NCBI GenBank assembly: GCA_946902875.1
Contig: OX336343.1
Location: forward strand, 4,267,754 to 4,331,753
Direction of reading: 5' to 3'
DNA: 64,000 bases
Source: Nematopogon swammerdamellus
Taxonomy: Eukaryota > Arthropoda > Insecta > Lepidoptera > Adelidae
Shown: piece after piece, positions 1-11,105 of the stretch
How the letters are laid out: each line of letters begins with the position of its first letter
Position numbering within the stretch: the first letter of the stretch is position 1
Notes under the pieces: generated by a model
The model's input: only the letters and a program-made list of their open reading frames with translations
The model's database searches: none
What the model was told of the DNA's origin: nothing
Position numbers and translations under genes: made by a program

Positions 1-1162
1 GTCACGTGAACTTTTGTTTTGGTCATAACTCGAGAACCACTGGTGCTAGACCCATCGTGTTGGTACTCAAACTTCATGTCTCGCTGAGATCTATCCATCT
101 GTCAAGGTACCTTTGTTTTGGTCATAACTCGAGAACCACTGGTGCTAGACCCATCATGTTGGTACTCAAAACTTCAGGTCTCGGTGAGATCTATCCATCT
201 GTCACGTGAACTTTTGTTTTGGTCATAACTCGAGAACCACTGGTGCTAGACCCATCGTGTTGGTACTCAAACTTCAAGTCTCGGTGAGATCTATCCATCT
301 GTCACGTGAAATTTTGTTTTGGTCATAACTCGAGAACCACTGGTGCTAGACCCATCGTGTTGCTACTCAAACTTCAGGTCTCGGTGAGATCTATCCACCT
401 GTCACGTGAACTTTTGTTTTGGTCATAACTCGAGAACCACTGGTGCTAGACCCATCGCGTTGCTACTCAAACTTCAGGTCTCGGTGAGATCTATCCATCT
501 GTCACGTGAACTTTTGTTTTGGTCATAACTCGAGAACCACTGGTGCTAGACCCATCGTGTTGGTACTCAAACTTCATGTCTCGCTGAGATCTATCCATCT
601 GTCAAGGTACCTTTGTTTTGGTCATAACTCGAGAACCACTGGTGCTAGACCCATCATGTTGGTACTCAAAACTTCAGGTCTCGGTGAGATCTATCCATCT
701 GTCACGTGAACTTTTGTTTTGGTCATAACTCGAGAACCACTGGTGCTAGACCCATCGTGTTGGTACTCAAACTTCAAGTCTCGGTGAGATCTATCCATCT
801 GTCACGTGAAATTTTGTTTTGGTCATAACTCGAGAACCACTGGTGCTAGACCCATCGTGTTGCTACTCAAACTTCAGGTCTCGGTGAGATCTATCCACCT
901 GTCACGTGAACTTTTGTTTTGGTCATAACTCGAGAACCACTGGTGCTAGACCCATCGTGTTGGTACTCAAACTTCAGGTCTCGGTGAGATCTATCCATCT
1001 GTCACGTGAACTTTTGTTTTGGTCATAACTCGAAAACCACTGGTGCTAGACCCATTGTGTTGCTAATCAAACTTCAGGTCTCGGTGAGATCTATCCATCT
1101 GTCACGTGAACTTTTGTTTTGGTCATAACTCGAGAACCACTGGTGCTAGACCCATCATGTTG
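1..1162. repeat. 100-bp satellite array with 500-bp higher-order repeat
   Basis: About 11.6 head-to-tail copies of a 100-bp unit starting GTCACGTGAA. Units 1-4 (1-400) are repeated base for base at 501-900, and unit 5 differs from its partner at only two or so positions, so five-unit blocks have been duplicated recently. Most units carry the E-box hexamer CACGTG at the junction; the second unit of each block has lost it. The array is cut by the window's left edge and stops abruptly near 1162. Short open frames inside it are by-products of the repeat. Confidence 0.97.
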
Positions 1163-2044
1163 CAAATAAGAATCTGTTCGCTAATATTGCGCGCATACTA
1201 CACTACGTACAATATAATAAACACACGATCAATTAACTTAAATCAAATAGGAACTTCACTTAAGTAAATATCCGCTAACATCGACTCGCAGGAACACATT
1301 TTTTTACATAGGTTTGCACCTAAAATTAATCAAATAGATACCCAACGAAGTAAATTTACATAATATTATGAAATGGAATTAAATAAGAAACTGCTCGAGA
1401 CAATGCATACACACACCGCGTGGCAGCGCGGCAGCCTGGTGCGCTATTAGAACCACTCGCCCTCCCGCAGCGCCGCGGCCCGCACCTCCGCCAGCCGTCC
1501 GCCGCTGCATACCTTTATTTTGCGCGCGGAACAATTCGATTTGTATCAGAGCCACATCTTAGCGTAACCGGAACTGAATTTTATGTAGCCTATCCTGTGT
1601 CCCAAGCTGTGTCCCGTATACTTAGTTAAATGTGCTTGTACAAAGTTTCATCGAATTCGGATAATCGGCTTAAGAGTTATGGCGGAACATACATACATAC
1701 ATACATACAGAAAAGATTTCTCAAAATCGTCAATTTAGCTTTAGTATCATACTTAGGCTACAAACTCAATATTTCCTAAAACAAAGTAACTTACTCCATG
1801 ACCATCCCTTACAGATTTATTATTAGATTTATTATTTTATAATAATAATAATTGATAATTGATATGATAACGCACGCACGTCGCAACTCGCACCGCGCCA
1901 CGCAACGCAACGCGCGCCCCGCGTATGGCTGGCTGAACGACCCGCGTGCGCGTGCCTCGATCGCTCGCTCGCCTCGCCCGCCTCCCCGCCGCCCGCGCCC
2001 GCGCTATTCCCCGCGCTCGCACTTCATGCGAAGTTAGTGTTTTT
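1163..2044. other. Non-coding spacer with a dispersed repeat and GC-rich patches
   Basis: AT-rich DNA with GC-rich patches at about 1415-1510 and 1870-2030. From about 1500 to 1765 it matches, in opposite orientation, the sequence at 14008-14320, including a (CATA)n run and the AACCGGAACTGAATTTTAT segment. No exon with convincing coding character was found. Confidence 0.6.
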
Positions 2045-2500
2045 TTTACAAATAATAAAATTCCGTGGATAAAAACGACACAAATTATGAATAGTGTTTT
2101 GTTACACCATAATAATCAAAAAGACGTAAACTCTAACAGCCCGTATTTTCTTTTGTGGCTTTTAGAGGTTGTTGTAATAAAAATATTAAATATCTATAAA
2201 TGTCGTGGATGAATTCGACACAAAATATTTTGAACAACAGATATCAGTACTCTAAAACGCGTAACACCTATTTAACCTTTTCTAATATTCTTTTAGAGCT
2301 ATTTGCGCGGTGTATTAGGTACTGGTTAAATTTAAGGATTTCCGTGGACAGAGATGACACAAAATGTTTTTGCACATCGGTTACTACTTCAATATTATCA
2401 TGAAAGTAAAATTTTCTTTTCTAATTTTCTTTTCGTCCAATACTGATCTAAAAGACAAATACCTAAATTTCTACGTATGCAAATTCCTAGGATGACACAA
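2045..2500. repeat. Degenerate tandem repeat, period about 138 bp
   Basis: The phrase CGTGGAT...GACACAAA recurs near 2063, 2203, 2341 and, decayed, 2488. A second phrase, CTTTTAGAG, follows at similar offsets (2158, 2290). This is best explained as three to four diverged tandem copies. No protein is recognised. Confidence 0.5.
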
Positions 2501-2579
2501 ACTAATATATTAGGTTGGGCAAATGGTTCGGAAACTATATGCGACAAATAAACAACTTTAGTATTTTTGAAACCAAAAA

Positions 2580-2720
2580 CCTAGCGCTACAGGTCTACTG
2601 GGAGAAATCCCTGTAAGGGATAAGTCCGCCTTTGCCCCTCATGTAAATTTCTTATTGTGTGTTTATGTTAAATGTTTTTTGGAGCAATAAAGTATTTCTA
2701 TCTATCTATCTATCTATCTA
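2580..2720 (+). repeat. Retroelement 3' tail with (TATC)n
   Basis: The segment with AAGGGATAAGTCCGCCTTTGC and GGAGCAATAAAG, ending in a short (CTAT)n run, recurs at 6655-6770, and in reverse near 58130-58200. It looks like the 3' end of a retroposed element with a simple-repeat tail. Confidence 0.55.
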
Positions 2721-2965
2721 ACCTAATAAATAAAGCGAAGTAACTACGGCCGCGTAACATACGTCAATATAACTCGTCCTTATAACTCGAGAACGACTCG
2801 AGAATCACTTTTTCGATTTACATACGTTTTTCACCGTTACAATAAGTAACTTCTCAATATAGTTTTAGGTCATAAATAATATCGCTACGTCTTCGGCGGC
2901 CTGAGCTGTGAGCCAAAAAGTCACGCGAAGCGAACCCGCGGGCAAAAGCTTCATGTATATCTATA

Positions 2966-3181
2966 ACTAGCTGTGCCCGCGGCTCCGCCCGCTCTCATAT
3001 TTCACTTCACTGCTAACCTCATAAGCCATTGAGCGTGATAGTAAGTAGCCTATAGTTGATGGGATGAATCAAGCTATCCGTAGAATTTTGTTTTATTAAA
3101 ATCGGTTCAGTGGTTCTCGAGTTATAAGCGGACAGACAGACACTCAGACAGAAAGCAGACGTTGGATTTTATTATAGGTAA
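2966..3181 (+). repeat. Dispersed repeat, one arm of a distant inverted pair
   Basis: About 215 bp from GCCCGCGGCTCCGCCCGCTC to the GACAGACAGACACTCAGACAG tract and TTATTATAG. A near-identical copy lies inverted at 5797-6019. It contains AGTGGTTCTCGAGTTAT, which is also part of the satellite unit at 1-1162. Confidence 0.8.
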
Positions 3182-3489
3182 GGAAAGGATAAGCCCGAAA
3201 GTAAGTATATCTTAGTTTTCAAACATGCGAGTAAATTAAATGATGTATGTCAAGTGTAATATTAATAAAAGGCTAACTGATTAATAGATCAAAAGTGAAG
3301 TGCATATTCCCCTGCTATTCCCCGATAACTTTCCTATTGCATATGACAATATAGGATAGGATATCAAGTGGATAAGCTCGCATAATTAGCTCTATTTGGA
3401 TTAGATAACAAACTAGAGAGAGACCACTCGGGAAAGTTGACGGATAAGCCGCTTACGTCGTTGTTGCACTTTATTAGTCTGCCATATTC

Positions 3490-3905
3490 TTTTTATGGAC
3501 GACCGGCACGGGTGGCTGTGCCCAAAATTTCAAGAGAAGTTTAGCTCCACGCTCAGAGAGGCGCCATGCCAGCTACAGCTATACAGAGGACAAAAAGGTC
3601 GTTGTCTAATTTATTAACACGCCTTTTGAAGATCCCCAGGTTATAGGTGGTAGGGAACACACTCACAGGAAGACCGTTCCATATTTTCGCCGTACGACGC
3701 GGGAACGATTTCGAAAAACGATGCGATCTCAGAAGTTTTGTGTCAACAGCATATGGATGTTCCGAGCGAGTCCGGCGGTTATGTATGACGAATACGGATC
3801 GGGACAGGAGGGATGAGGGAAGCCAGTTCATCAGAGGGTCGGCATTGATAGTACATATAAAACAGGCTAAGGGAATCGATTGTTCGCCTGTGTGTGACAC
3901 TTTCT
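3490..3905 (-). pseudogene. Non-LTR retrotransposon ORF2 C-terminal fragment
   Basis: The minus strand encodes a fragment containing RRTAKIWNGLPVSVFP and NLGIFKRRVNKL. This resembles the C-terminal region after the reverse transcriptase domain in CR1/Jockey-type LINEs. No catalytic RT motif is present, so this is a 5'-truncated dead copy. The clade is uncertain. Confidence 0.65.
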
Positions 3906-5796
3906 ATAGATTCGTGGAACATTCGTAATCTTCATCAGGAGTTTCTAATAGTAATGTTTTCTTTGGTTCGTTTACACTTTACACCTACAAGCCGCCAAGC
4001 TTCGCTGGGGGTTTCAAAGCGAAATATTACGAAAATTTCTCACGCCCAGAGAGTCGTCAGCCGAAAATATGATGAATAGAATTGCTCCGATAATAAGCAC
4101 ACAGAATATATCGCTATCAGCGGCGCGGTGACGGACCACACTCTTATCGACAGATATGTCCATCACAGGGCGACCGGCTCACACGCAACACTAGTCAGCC
4201 AGCGTGCATCTATCCATGTGTGCATCGATCGATCCACACAGTCAGAGTGTTAAGCTGTTGAAAGACATCTCCTCAAATCCTAAACCTTATTGCAAGCCTT
4301 ACAAGCCTAACCTTGTTCTGTGTCCCGAGTTTCTGAGTTGATCACATTTGTATTGTATGTACCTAAGTAGTTTCAAAAAAACATAATTTTTTAACATTGG
4401 AAATATTTTTTCGATCGCGTTGGTAGGGGGCCGTTTTCAGCGAAAGTGCGACATCGCTCTGGCGTCGTCAATTTTGGGGCTACGCGGGTGGATGGGGTAT
4501 CAAAACGTGTCTTGACGAGATCTACAAAATGTTTTAAAAAATGTGTGAAAAAGTCAAAAACTTTTTCGAAAAAGTGCAAAAATGTCGAAAAATGACGTGT
4601 TTTTTTACGACTTCTCAACTTGAATCGACGATATCTCGAAAACGAAAAGCGATATCGAAAAAATAAAAAAAAGCACTCGGGGTATTGAGTTGGGCTACAG
4701 TTCAGCTACAAAACGGAACCTCGCTATCTGTAATGGGGTTGGAGAAAGCTTTACCTTTATGCGGCGGAGTTTTCGCGGCGCGCGCGTGTACTAGTGAGTT
4801 TCGTGTACTACAGCCATAGTAATATAGGTTAGGTTAGAAGATTTGATATTTATTAATTTGTTACTTTAGTTAGTTAGATCTGTTAATTCGTTTGGTTATA
4901 AGTAGGTATGTTAATATTTAATTAAGAAGACAAATCGTTACACAAACTTATTAATTGTGAGTACTTAATTCTATCTTATAATTTTATGTGTACCTAATAA
5001 AAATATTTATTTTGTTTCTTTATTATATATTTACGAAACGTTTACCCAATACAGTAAAATTGATACAATTATACTTTTGAATGTTATTATACCGGTAATT
5101 GTTGAAAATATTTGCACTTCACCGGCCAATAAAATAGTTCAGTTTGTGTTCTGCGAGAAGCGGCCATATTCTTTTATTTTTACGACTAAACAATTGTTAA
5201 AAGAATAAAGATTGTAAAAAATACGTTTTGCCTATGTTCATTTTCAATGTACCCGAAGGTCGTGAGAGGCACGAGATCTGTGGATTTTTTTACATAAGCC
5301 TAAGTATATCATGATTACCTTGATGTCATAACTCATACATAACTGGCCCGTTTGGGGCCGGTACTTAAAAAGAATATCCCCACTGCATCTCTCCCCATGC
5401 ATGTCGTAAAAGGCGACTAAGGGATAAGGACAAGATGAAAGAAGAAAGAAGAAAGAAAAATGTTGTTTATGGATAAAAAAATTATGGTCATAGGATATTT
5501 TGCCGCGGTAACGGCTAGTAAACATTTTGCACAATGCTTTGTCCTGGGAAGCCAACATTTATTATAAGCTCGCAGATACGAACGCGCTATAATCTCACTT
5601 ATCTATTAACTATGCATTTCTGTACGAATAAACAATTTGTAAAAAATGTACAAACGTCACAGTAATTTCAATACGAGCAAAAAATTCAATCAAGCAAAAA
5701 TTCGTCATAGAAGCGACATCAACGCGGCGCCGCGTCTCCGCCGCCGCGCCGCGCGCCGCCGGCCGCCGTCGTTGATTTCTATTACTTTATACTATA
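3906..5796. other. Non-coding spacer, mostly AT-rich
   Basis: No supported gene. It contains a short copy of the dispersed CCCCACTGCATCTCTCCCC module (about 5380-5430, next to a (GAAA)n-like run) and a GC-rich patch at 5720-5770. The A-rich stretch at 4360-4700 is unlike the other repeats in the window. Confidence 0.5.
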
Positions 5797-6019
5797 ATAA
5801 AATCCAACGTCTGCTTTCTGTCTGAGTGTCTGAGTGTATGTCTGTCTGTCCGCTTATAACTCGAGAGCCACTGAACCGATTTTAATAAAACAAAATTCTA
5901 CGGATAGCTTGATTCTTCCCATCAACTATAGGCTACTTACTATCACGCTAAATGGCTTATGAGGTTAGCAGTGAAGTGAAATATGAGAGCGGGCGGAGCC
6001 GCGGGCACAGCTTGTTACT
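5797..6019 (-). repeat. Dispersed repeat, inverted partner of 2966-3181
   Basis: Reverse-complement copy of the element at 2966-3181, ending in GAGCGGGCGGAGCCGCGGGC. The two copies face each other across about 2.6 kb. Confidence 0.8.
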
Positions 6020-6142
6020 TTATAAATGGGGATCGAGAGTGCGATATTTGATTGGAAATAAGTCTACGTATAATTACTTTATTTCAGCCAACTAGGGCCA
6101 TACAGTGAACAAGAAACTATAAAAACATAATGAAAACTCAAA

Positions 6143-6590
6143 CTAAACAATATTAAAATAGTTATCAAAAGAATCTAAGGTAAAAGTACCTAGCACACTT
6201 GCGGCATTTCCCCGCTGGATGGCAAGGCTAACTCGTTGGATGAAGTAAGCCTTCGATTGCGGGACACCAGTTACATCGACTAGAAGCTTCCCGAGCTTCT
6301 TCAGGAAACTCCTGGCACCAGAACTCCACGGACCGAGCGTCTTTACCGCAAAAGCAACAAAGTGAAAACTGTCGGCAAGATCACCGTATTTATTGCGTTT
6401 GAGGTCCTCTGCCCTGTTCGCGGCAGCCCCGGCTGCCCTAGAGGTCCCCTGAATGTAACTACGGGCTAACGTATCCACGCAAGTGGCATCCCACATCAAA
6501 GACTTACCCTCAGCCCACGGAACCAGAGATATGCCATCAGGCCTCTTGCCATCCCGCCGGGAATAGCCGCAAGGTTCCTGGATGCACGGA
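6143..6590 (-). pseudogene. Retroelement-type protein fragment, C-terminal part
   Basis: An open minus-strand frame runs from about 6585 to 6143. It includes RRDGKRPDGISLVPWAEG, MWDATCVDTLARSY and IQRGNAASVLGTF. I recognise this pattern from invertebrate repeat-encoded proteins, where it follows a reverse transcriptase, but cannot name the family. There is no start or RT domain nearby, so it is a 5'-truncated remnant. Confidence 0.6.
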
Positions 6591-6654
6591 ATATATATAT
6601 AGTCTACGTTATTTATCAGTATTAATCAGTTTTTTTTAATTATAAAAAGGTTGA

Positions 6655-6770
6655 CTGTAAGAAATATCTATAAGGGATGAGCCCGCCTTTGCATCTTATG
6701 TAAATGTTCTAATGTGCTTGTTACTGTTGAATGCTTATTGGAGCAATAAAGCGTTTTCTATTCTATTATA
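6655..6770 (+). repeat. Retroelement 3' tail
   Basis: Second copy of the AAGGGATGAGCCCGCCTTTGC...GGAGCAATAAAG segment seen at 2580-2720. Confidence 0.5.
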
Positions 6771-7081
6771 TTAAATTCTAATAAAAAATATGATGTTAGT
6801 ATTACTAGAAAGGATAACCTACTTGATTTATAAAAAAAATTTAAAACATTTTCAAAAATTTACTTTGAACTGTAGAATACAGGCGCGCACCTGCACAGCC
6901 AACGTGTAATCAAATCAATCACTCACTACCCAGTAACAATATGTATTCATAATATGTATTACTTAGTTACATTGGGAACACCGTGCAGTACGATGATGCG
7001 AGCATGTAATAAATTCACTAATTACCGAACATTATTTCATATAATATAATAAGTATTAATATGTCATTTGGTTAAAATATT

Positions 7082-7459
7082 AAAAAAAAACCCGGCCAAG
7101 TGCGAGTCGAACTCGCGCACCGAGGGTTCCGTATCGCCATGTCATGGTTAGCGCCACTCACGCCATCTATGGCGCGTTATGAAATGCTTCATATTAGTTA
7201 AATGTTATGATTAGTTAAAAAGCTTCACGCTCTATTCGGTAGATGGCGCGCGCGCATACACTTTTCGGTTTCTTCTATGGGAAGCCCCGTGAATTTTTTA
7301 CTTTTTCTTATTTTTATTATTTGTCATAATAACACATATTCTGTGAAAATTTCAACGGGCTACCTATTACGGTTCAAGAGATACAGCCCTCGGACAGACA
7401 GACAGACAGAAGGCGTAGGCTTAGTAATAGGGTTCCGTACCGTATACGGAACCCTAAAA
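7082..7459 (+). repeat. Dispersed repeat ending in a GGTTCCGTA hairpin
   Basis: About 375 bp, starting with A-run plus CCCGGCCAAGTGCGAGTCG and ending in the palindrome-like GGGTTCCGTACCGTATACGG plus AACCCT. Related copies lie inverted at 40533-40916 and, interrupted, at 59868-60745. It includes a GACAGACAGACAGA run. Its class is not determined. Confidence 0.75.
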
Positions 7460-8344
7460 ACCGTGCAGTGGCGTATATAAAAAATATTATAGTATTATAA
7501 ACATTAAACTAAAGCGTACTAAAAGTTTACGAACGACATCGTGAGTTCATCGAACCGCAATTTTGCTCCGCGAACACTGCAGACTCCCTCCGCACCGCCT
7601 CCGCTGCCGCCGCCGCCCGCGTCACGGCTGCGCGCGCGCCACGTTGAGATAGCGTTCTTGAGAATAATTAAATTCCATTTTAATTATAAAAAAATGCGAT
7701 ATAGCAGAGTGAGCGCTAAATCGGATGGATTCGCCTTAGGCTTCGGTCGTTTCATGTGAACATTATTTGAGATAACATTTGTAGCTCAGCAGATCCCTAC
7801 ATATTATAAGATCCAATGTCTACGGTCTGTGTGTCTGTATACAGCGTCATAGGATAGGGTTTCGTAACTTCAGGGTTCGAAAGGGTTTCATATTTGAAGA
7901 GGAAAAGCCCTGAAACTTTTTTCCAGATTCGCTCATTTTATATTACTTTTTAATGAAAATCGTTTCAACGATATTTGGTGGACGGTTAACGTCCGCTTAT
8001 TAAATAAAAATAAAATGACTATAACCTACATTCTTAAGTAGTAGAATTTAACTGCATGCAGGTACATTACAAACACTTAAATTTTAATGACATCAAAAGA
8101 AAAAGGGGACTGGACTAGGTCATTGCACTCCTTACTCCTTAGACCTAGACAAATCTCTCCGTACTCACTGTCCATCGAGTTTTTATTACAATTTTAAATG
8201 TTTGTATGAAAAAAAAAGTACGGAATATCGATTTGAGTGATAAGGATTTTTTTCTTCTAATAATGAGTACTTTCTATTCCTGAAGTTTCTCAAGCCTATC
8301 CTGAAACACCTGTATACATATGAATTTTCACTTATTTATGGATC
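7460..8344. other. Non-coding spacer
   Basis: AT-rich with one GC-rich, proline-codon-like patch at 7560-7640 that has no splice-supported reading frame. Nothing else is identified. Confidence 0.45.
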
Positions 8345-8668
8345 GAACCATGCTGGAATATCGCTATGGTGCGTAACGAGGCAATCCGACGTCGCGCCAA
8401 AGTAGTCGATATTGGACACCGGGTGGGTAAGCTCAAGTGGCAGTGGGCTGGGCACGTTAGCCGAAGAGACGACGACCGTTGGAGTAACCGTGTCCTACAC
8501 TGGCGGCCGAGGACTGGAAAACGGAGTGTGGGAAGCCCACCACCAGGTGGGACAGCGACATCAAGTACGACGGCGGAAAGCAGTGGTTTCGTATCGCTGA
8601 AGGCCGAGAGGACTGGAGGAAAATTGGAGAGGCGTATGTCCAGCAGTGGATGCTTACACGCCGACTAA
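8345..8668 (+). pseudogene. RTE-like LINE ORF2 C-terminal fragment, frameshifted
   Basis: The frame from 8366 reads RNEAIRRRAKVVDIGHRV, then KLKWQWAGHVSRRDDDRW and RPRTGKRSVG. This is typical of the C-terminus of RTE-type LINE polyproteins in insects. Around 8540 the frame shifts; another frame continues with DWRKIGEAYVQQW. It is a dead 3' fragment. A shorter deleted relative lies at 29328-29425. Confidence 0.7.
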
Positions 8669-8701
8669 CTGACTGACTTATTTATTACTCAGCCTCTAAT
8701 G

Positions 8702-9032
8702 TCAGCCTCGGAGCTCAGTGGTGCGGTCGGTCGACTGCCGTTGGTGATCTTATGCACACCGGACCCGGTCAGAACTTGAATGGCTGACCGTGGTTAGGAT
8801 TCACGTAAAACTGTAGGTTCCTTCCTTTCTTACCTTTCTAGGCTTGGTACTTGGTACCCACCGCACTGAATGAAAGGTTAGTCGAAACGGCTATGTAAAT
8901 AGTTCGTGTTTTCTGTCCAGCTCAGTGAAGGCGGCACGAACAAAGGAAATCACTTAGGTGTTAATGGGCTGACATCATGGACTTTGTATTGTAGGTGATA
9001 TAGCCAATCGTGTCAGTTTCCATGAAAAAAAA
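8702..9032 (+). mobile_element. SINE family A (tRNA-like head), near full length
   Basis: Starts TCAGCCTCGGAGCTCAGTGG, a pol III A-box-like tRNA-derived head. The shared body follows (CTGTAGGTTCCTTCC, CACCGCACTGAATGAAAG, CGGCTATGTAAATAG) and it ends GTGTCAGTTTCCATG plus an A-tail. The body occurs a dozen times in this window in both orientations. Confidence 0.85.
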
Positions 9033-9225
9033 GTAGTATAAAAATTAGTAGTAAGTAGAAAGGCTAGTGTGTCCTATATTCAGGAAAGTAATCTGTCTGT
9101 TAATTGTACGTTGTAGTTAGATAATGTTTAGTTTTATTATTTAATAAATTATAATTTGCGATAATTATTTCTAATGTTCAGTGCAACACGCACTTAGCAA
9201 ATGGGACGTTAGGTAGGTACTAAAA

Positions 9226-9690
9226 ATAATAGCCACACTGCATTTCTCTCCGTGTATGACGTCAACGGCGACTAAGGGATAAGGACAAGATGCCGTGCTA
9301 AAGGGCAACAGGGCCGCCACCTCTCACTTTGGCACGGTCCTTCTACCGAGTCACGCAGCGGGTGGGTCTGCGTGCCTTACTTGCTGCTCGATAGTTATCT
9401 ATCATCTTCTTAATATATATAATTCTTCTGTACGTGTGTTTGTCACCTAACTCCGCCTAAACGGCTGGACCGATTTGGATGAAATTTTGTGTGTATGTTT
9501 GAGTGTAGATGGAGGAGTCGTGAAAAGTCCACGCGGACGAAGTCGCGGGCACAGCTAGTGTCCTAATATTTTTGTAAACGTGGTGGGCGGTGTTGTGCTG
9601 TAATTTACCGGAGTCCTTGCAGCACAACAGCGATTGCTCCGATTGTTGGGATACAGCATGTTGTGTGTATGTATGAAAGCAGGCATATAA
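9226..9690 (+). repeat. Dispersed repeat family E, interrupted
   Basis: Carries GCCACCTCTCACTTTGGCACG, CCTTACTTGCTGCTCGATAG and, after an inserted segment at about 9395-9560, GGTGTTGTGCTGTAATTTAC and CGATTGTTGGGATACAGC. Other copies are at 43571-43885, 47948-48170, 51258-51440, 51690-51935, 53290-53560 and 62735-63055. Confidence 0.65.
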
Positions 9691-9869
9691 CACGACAAAA
9701 TAAAGAAACGGAATGAGTCACTGGGTTGTTTGAACATCTGCTCCGCTAGGCTAGTCTGTCTGTGTGTGCAAGTGACATTAACACAATATTATCACGTCGT
9801 CGGGGCGTCCACTGAAGACTTAGCAAGGACAGGAAGAATATAGGTAAGTAACATAAATAAGCGGTGCGC

Positions 9870-10330
9870 CACCTGAAAGCCATTGTCGTGCCTGCTGTTC
9901 CTGCGATCCTGCGGAACCACTCCTTGAAGTGATAAATAAATGATGTTTTGGTGGTTTAAAAAAAAATAACCAGGGTTAATAAATAGAAGATGCTTCGCTA
10001 CGCGACGCATCTTCTATATATTAACCCTAACCTAATTTTGAGGCGGTGCATGTTACGTTTGTATTTCCGAAAATAAAGCTTTTAGGTGGTTATAAAAAAA
10101 ACTAAACACCCTAAAAAAATTTAAACACCCTAACATTGCTTAAAAAAGAAAAAAAAAACAAAAAGATTTTGTGGGATTCGAACCCATGGTCCAAAAAATG
10201 CAAACCCTACACGCTTACCACTGAGCTAACAAGTTACTTAACCGACCAAACGAATATCGGCTTCTATTGCTTCGCTCCGGGCGAAGGAGTAGAGTGAAGG
10301 AACAGCAGGCACGACAAAGGCTTTCAGGTG
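9870..10330. repeat. Inverted repeat enclosing foldback core (copy 1)
   Basis: 33-bp arms at 9870-9902 and 10298-10330 are reverse complements with one or two mismatches (motif GTCGTGCCTGCTGTTCCT). Between them lies a core at about 9942-10050 (GGTGGTTTAAA, AACCAGGGTTAA, inner hairpin with GCGACGCATCTTC, then TTAACCCTAACCTAA and GAGGCGG) plus a SINE D copy. The same core occurs at 23 kb, 26 kb and 54 kb, each time inside different arms. Confidence 0.75.
10058..10268 (-). mobile_element. SINE family D (tRNA-like head), minus strand
   Basis: On the minus strand a B-box-like CCATGGGTTCGAATCC and an A-box-like TTAGCTCAGTGGTAA are present. The tail includes ATAACCACCTAAAAGC. Relatives lie at 25790-26014 and 38618-38825. 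The tRNA-like part has no intact cloverleaf with a 3' stem, so it is not called a tRNA gene. Confidence 0.7.
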
Positions 10331-10364
10331 TCGTACGGCATAAATAAGTAAGGCGAACTGGCAC

Positions 10365-10460
10365 GCCTCTGTGCGACAGGGACGACGCTCTACGATCGGA
10401 TTGTCTATTTCTAAAGCTCGATGTTCATTATTTACTACCGGGTACTGTACACAGTTTGAT
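10365..10460. mobile_element. Half copy of GTGCGACAGGGACGAC foldback MITE
   Basis: Contains CTCTGTGCGACAGGGACGAC, TTTCTAAAGCTCGA and TTATTTACTACCGGGTACTG, which is one arm of the foldback element complete at 52943-53116. Confidence 0.65.
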
Positions 10461-10534
10461 TTAACTACCTAGTTGGATGCTCTAGCTAGGCTTTAGTTAC
10501 ATACTAAAGTTACTACCTTCAAGCATCGATGCCT

Positions 10535-11105
10535 TCAAGTGATATCGTGACACGCCCGACGAGGTTCTAGCGCAGACCGTACGTTATTCGCATTTGAGAC
10601 CATGATGCCCTAGCTAGGTCCTAGAATAGACCGTTATTCGCATTTGAGATCATGATGCCCTAGCTAGATCCTAGCGCAGACCGTACGTTATTCGCATTTG
10701 AGATCATGATGCCCTAGCTAGATCCTAGCGCAGACCGTACGTTATTCGCATTTGAGACCATGATGCCCTAGCTAGGTCCTAGCGTAGAGCGTACGTTATT
10801 CGCATTTGAGATCATGATGCCCTAGCTAGATCCTAGCGCAGACCGTACGTTATTCGCATTTGAGACCATGATGCCCTAGCTAGGTCCTAGCGTACAGCGT
10901 ACGTTATTCGCATTTGAGACCTTGATGCCCTAGCTACGCCCTAGCGCAGACCGTACGTTATTCGCATTTGAGACCACGATGCCCTAGCTAGGTCCTAGAG
11001 TAGACTGTCCGTTATTCGCATTTGAGATCATGATGTCCTAGCTAGGTCCTAGCGCAGACCGCACGTTATTCGCATTTGAGACCCCGATGCCCTAGCTTAG
11101 ACCGT
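10535..11105. repeat. 54-bp tandem array rich in CTAG
   Basis: About ten copies of a 54-bp unit (ATGATGCCCTAGCTAGGTCC, then TAGCGCAGACCGTACGTTAT and TCGCATTTGAGA). The spacing is measured directly, for example CATGATGCCC at 10651 and 10705. Units differ by scattered substitutions and one short deletion near 10625, and each normally holds two or three CTAG tetramers. Confidence 0.92.

Noticed and set aside
6..709. Two identical 67-codon frames in the satellite
   Set aside because: They are one satellite segment duplicated at 500 bp; all frames in the array follow the repeat.
10535..11105. CRISPR-like array
   Set aside because: Units are contiguous diverged repeats without unique spacers, and the context is eukaryotic.
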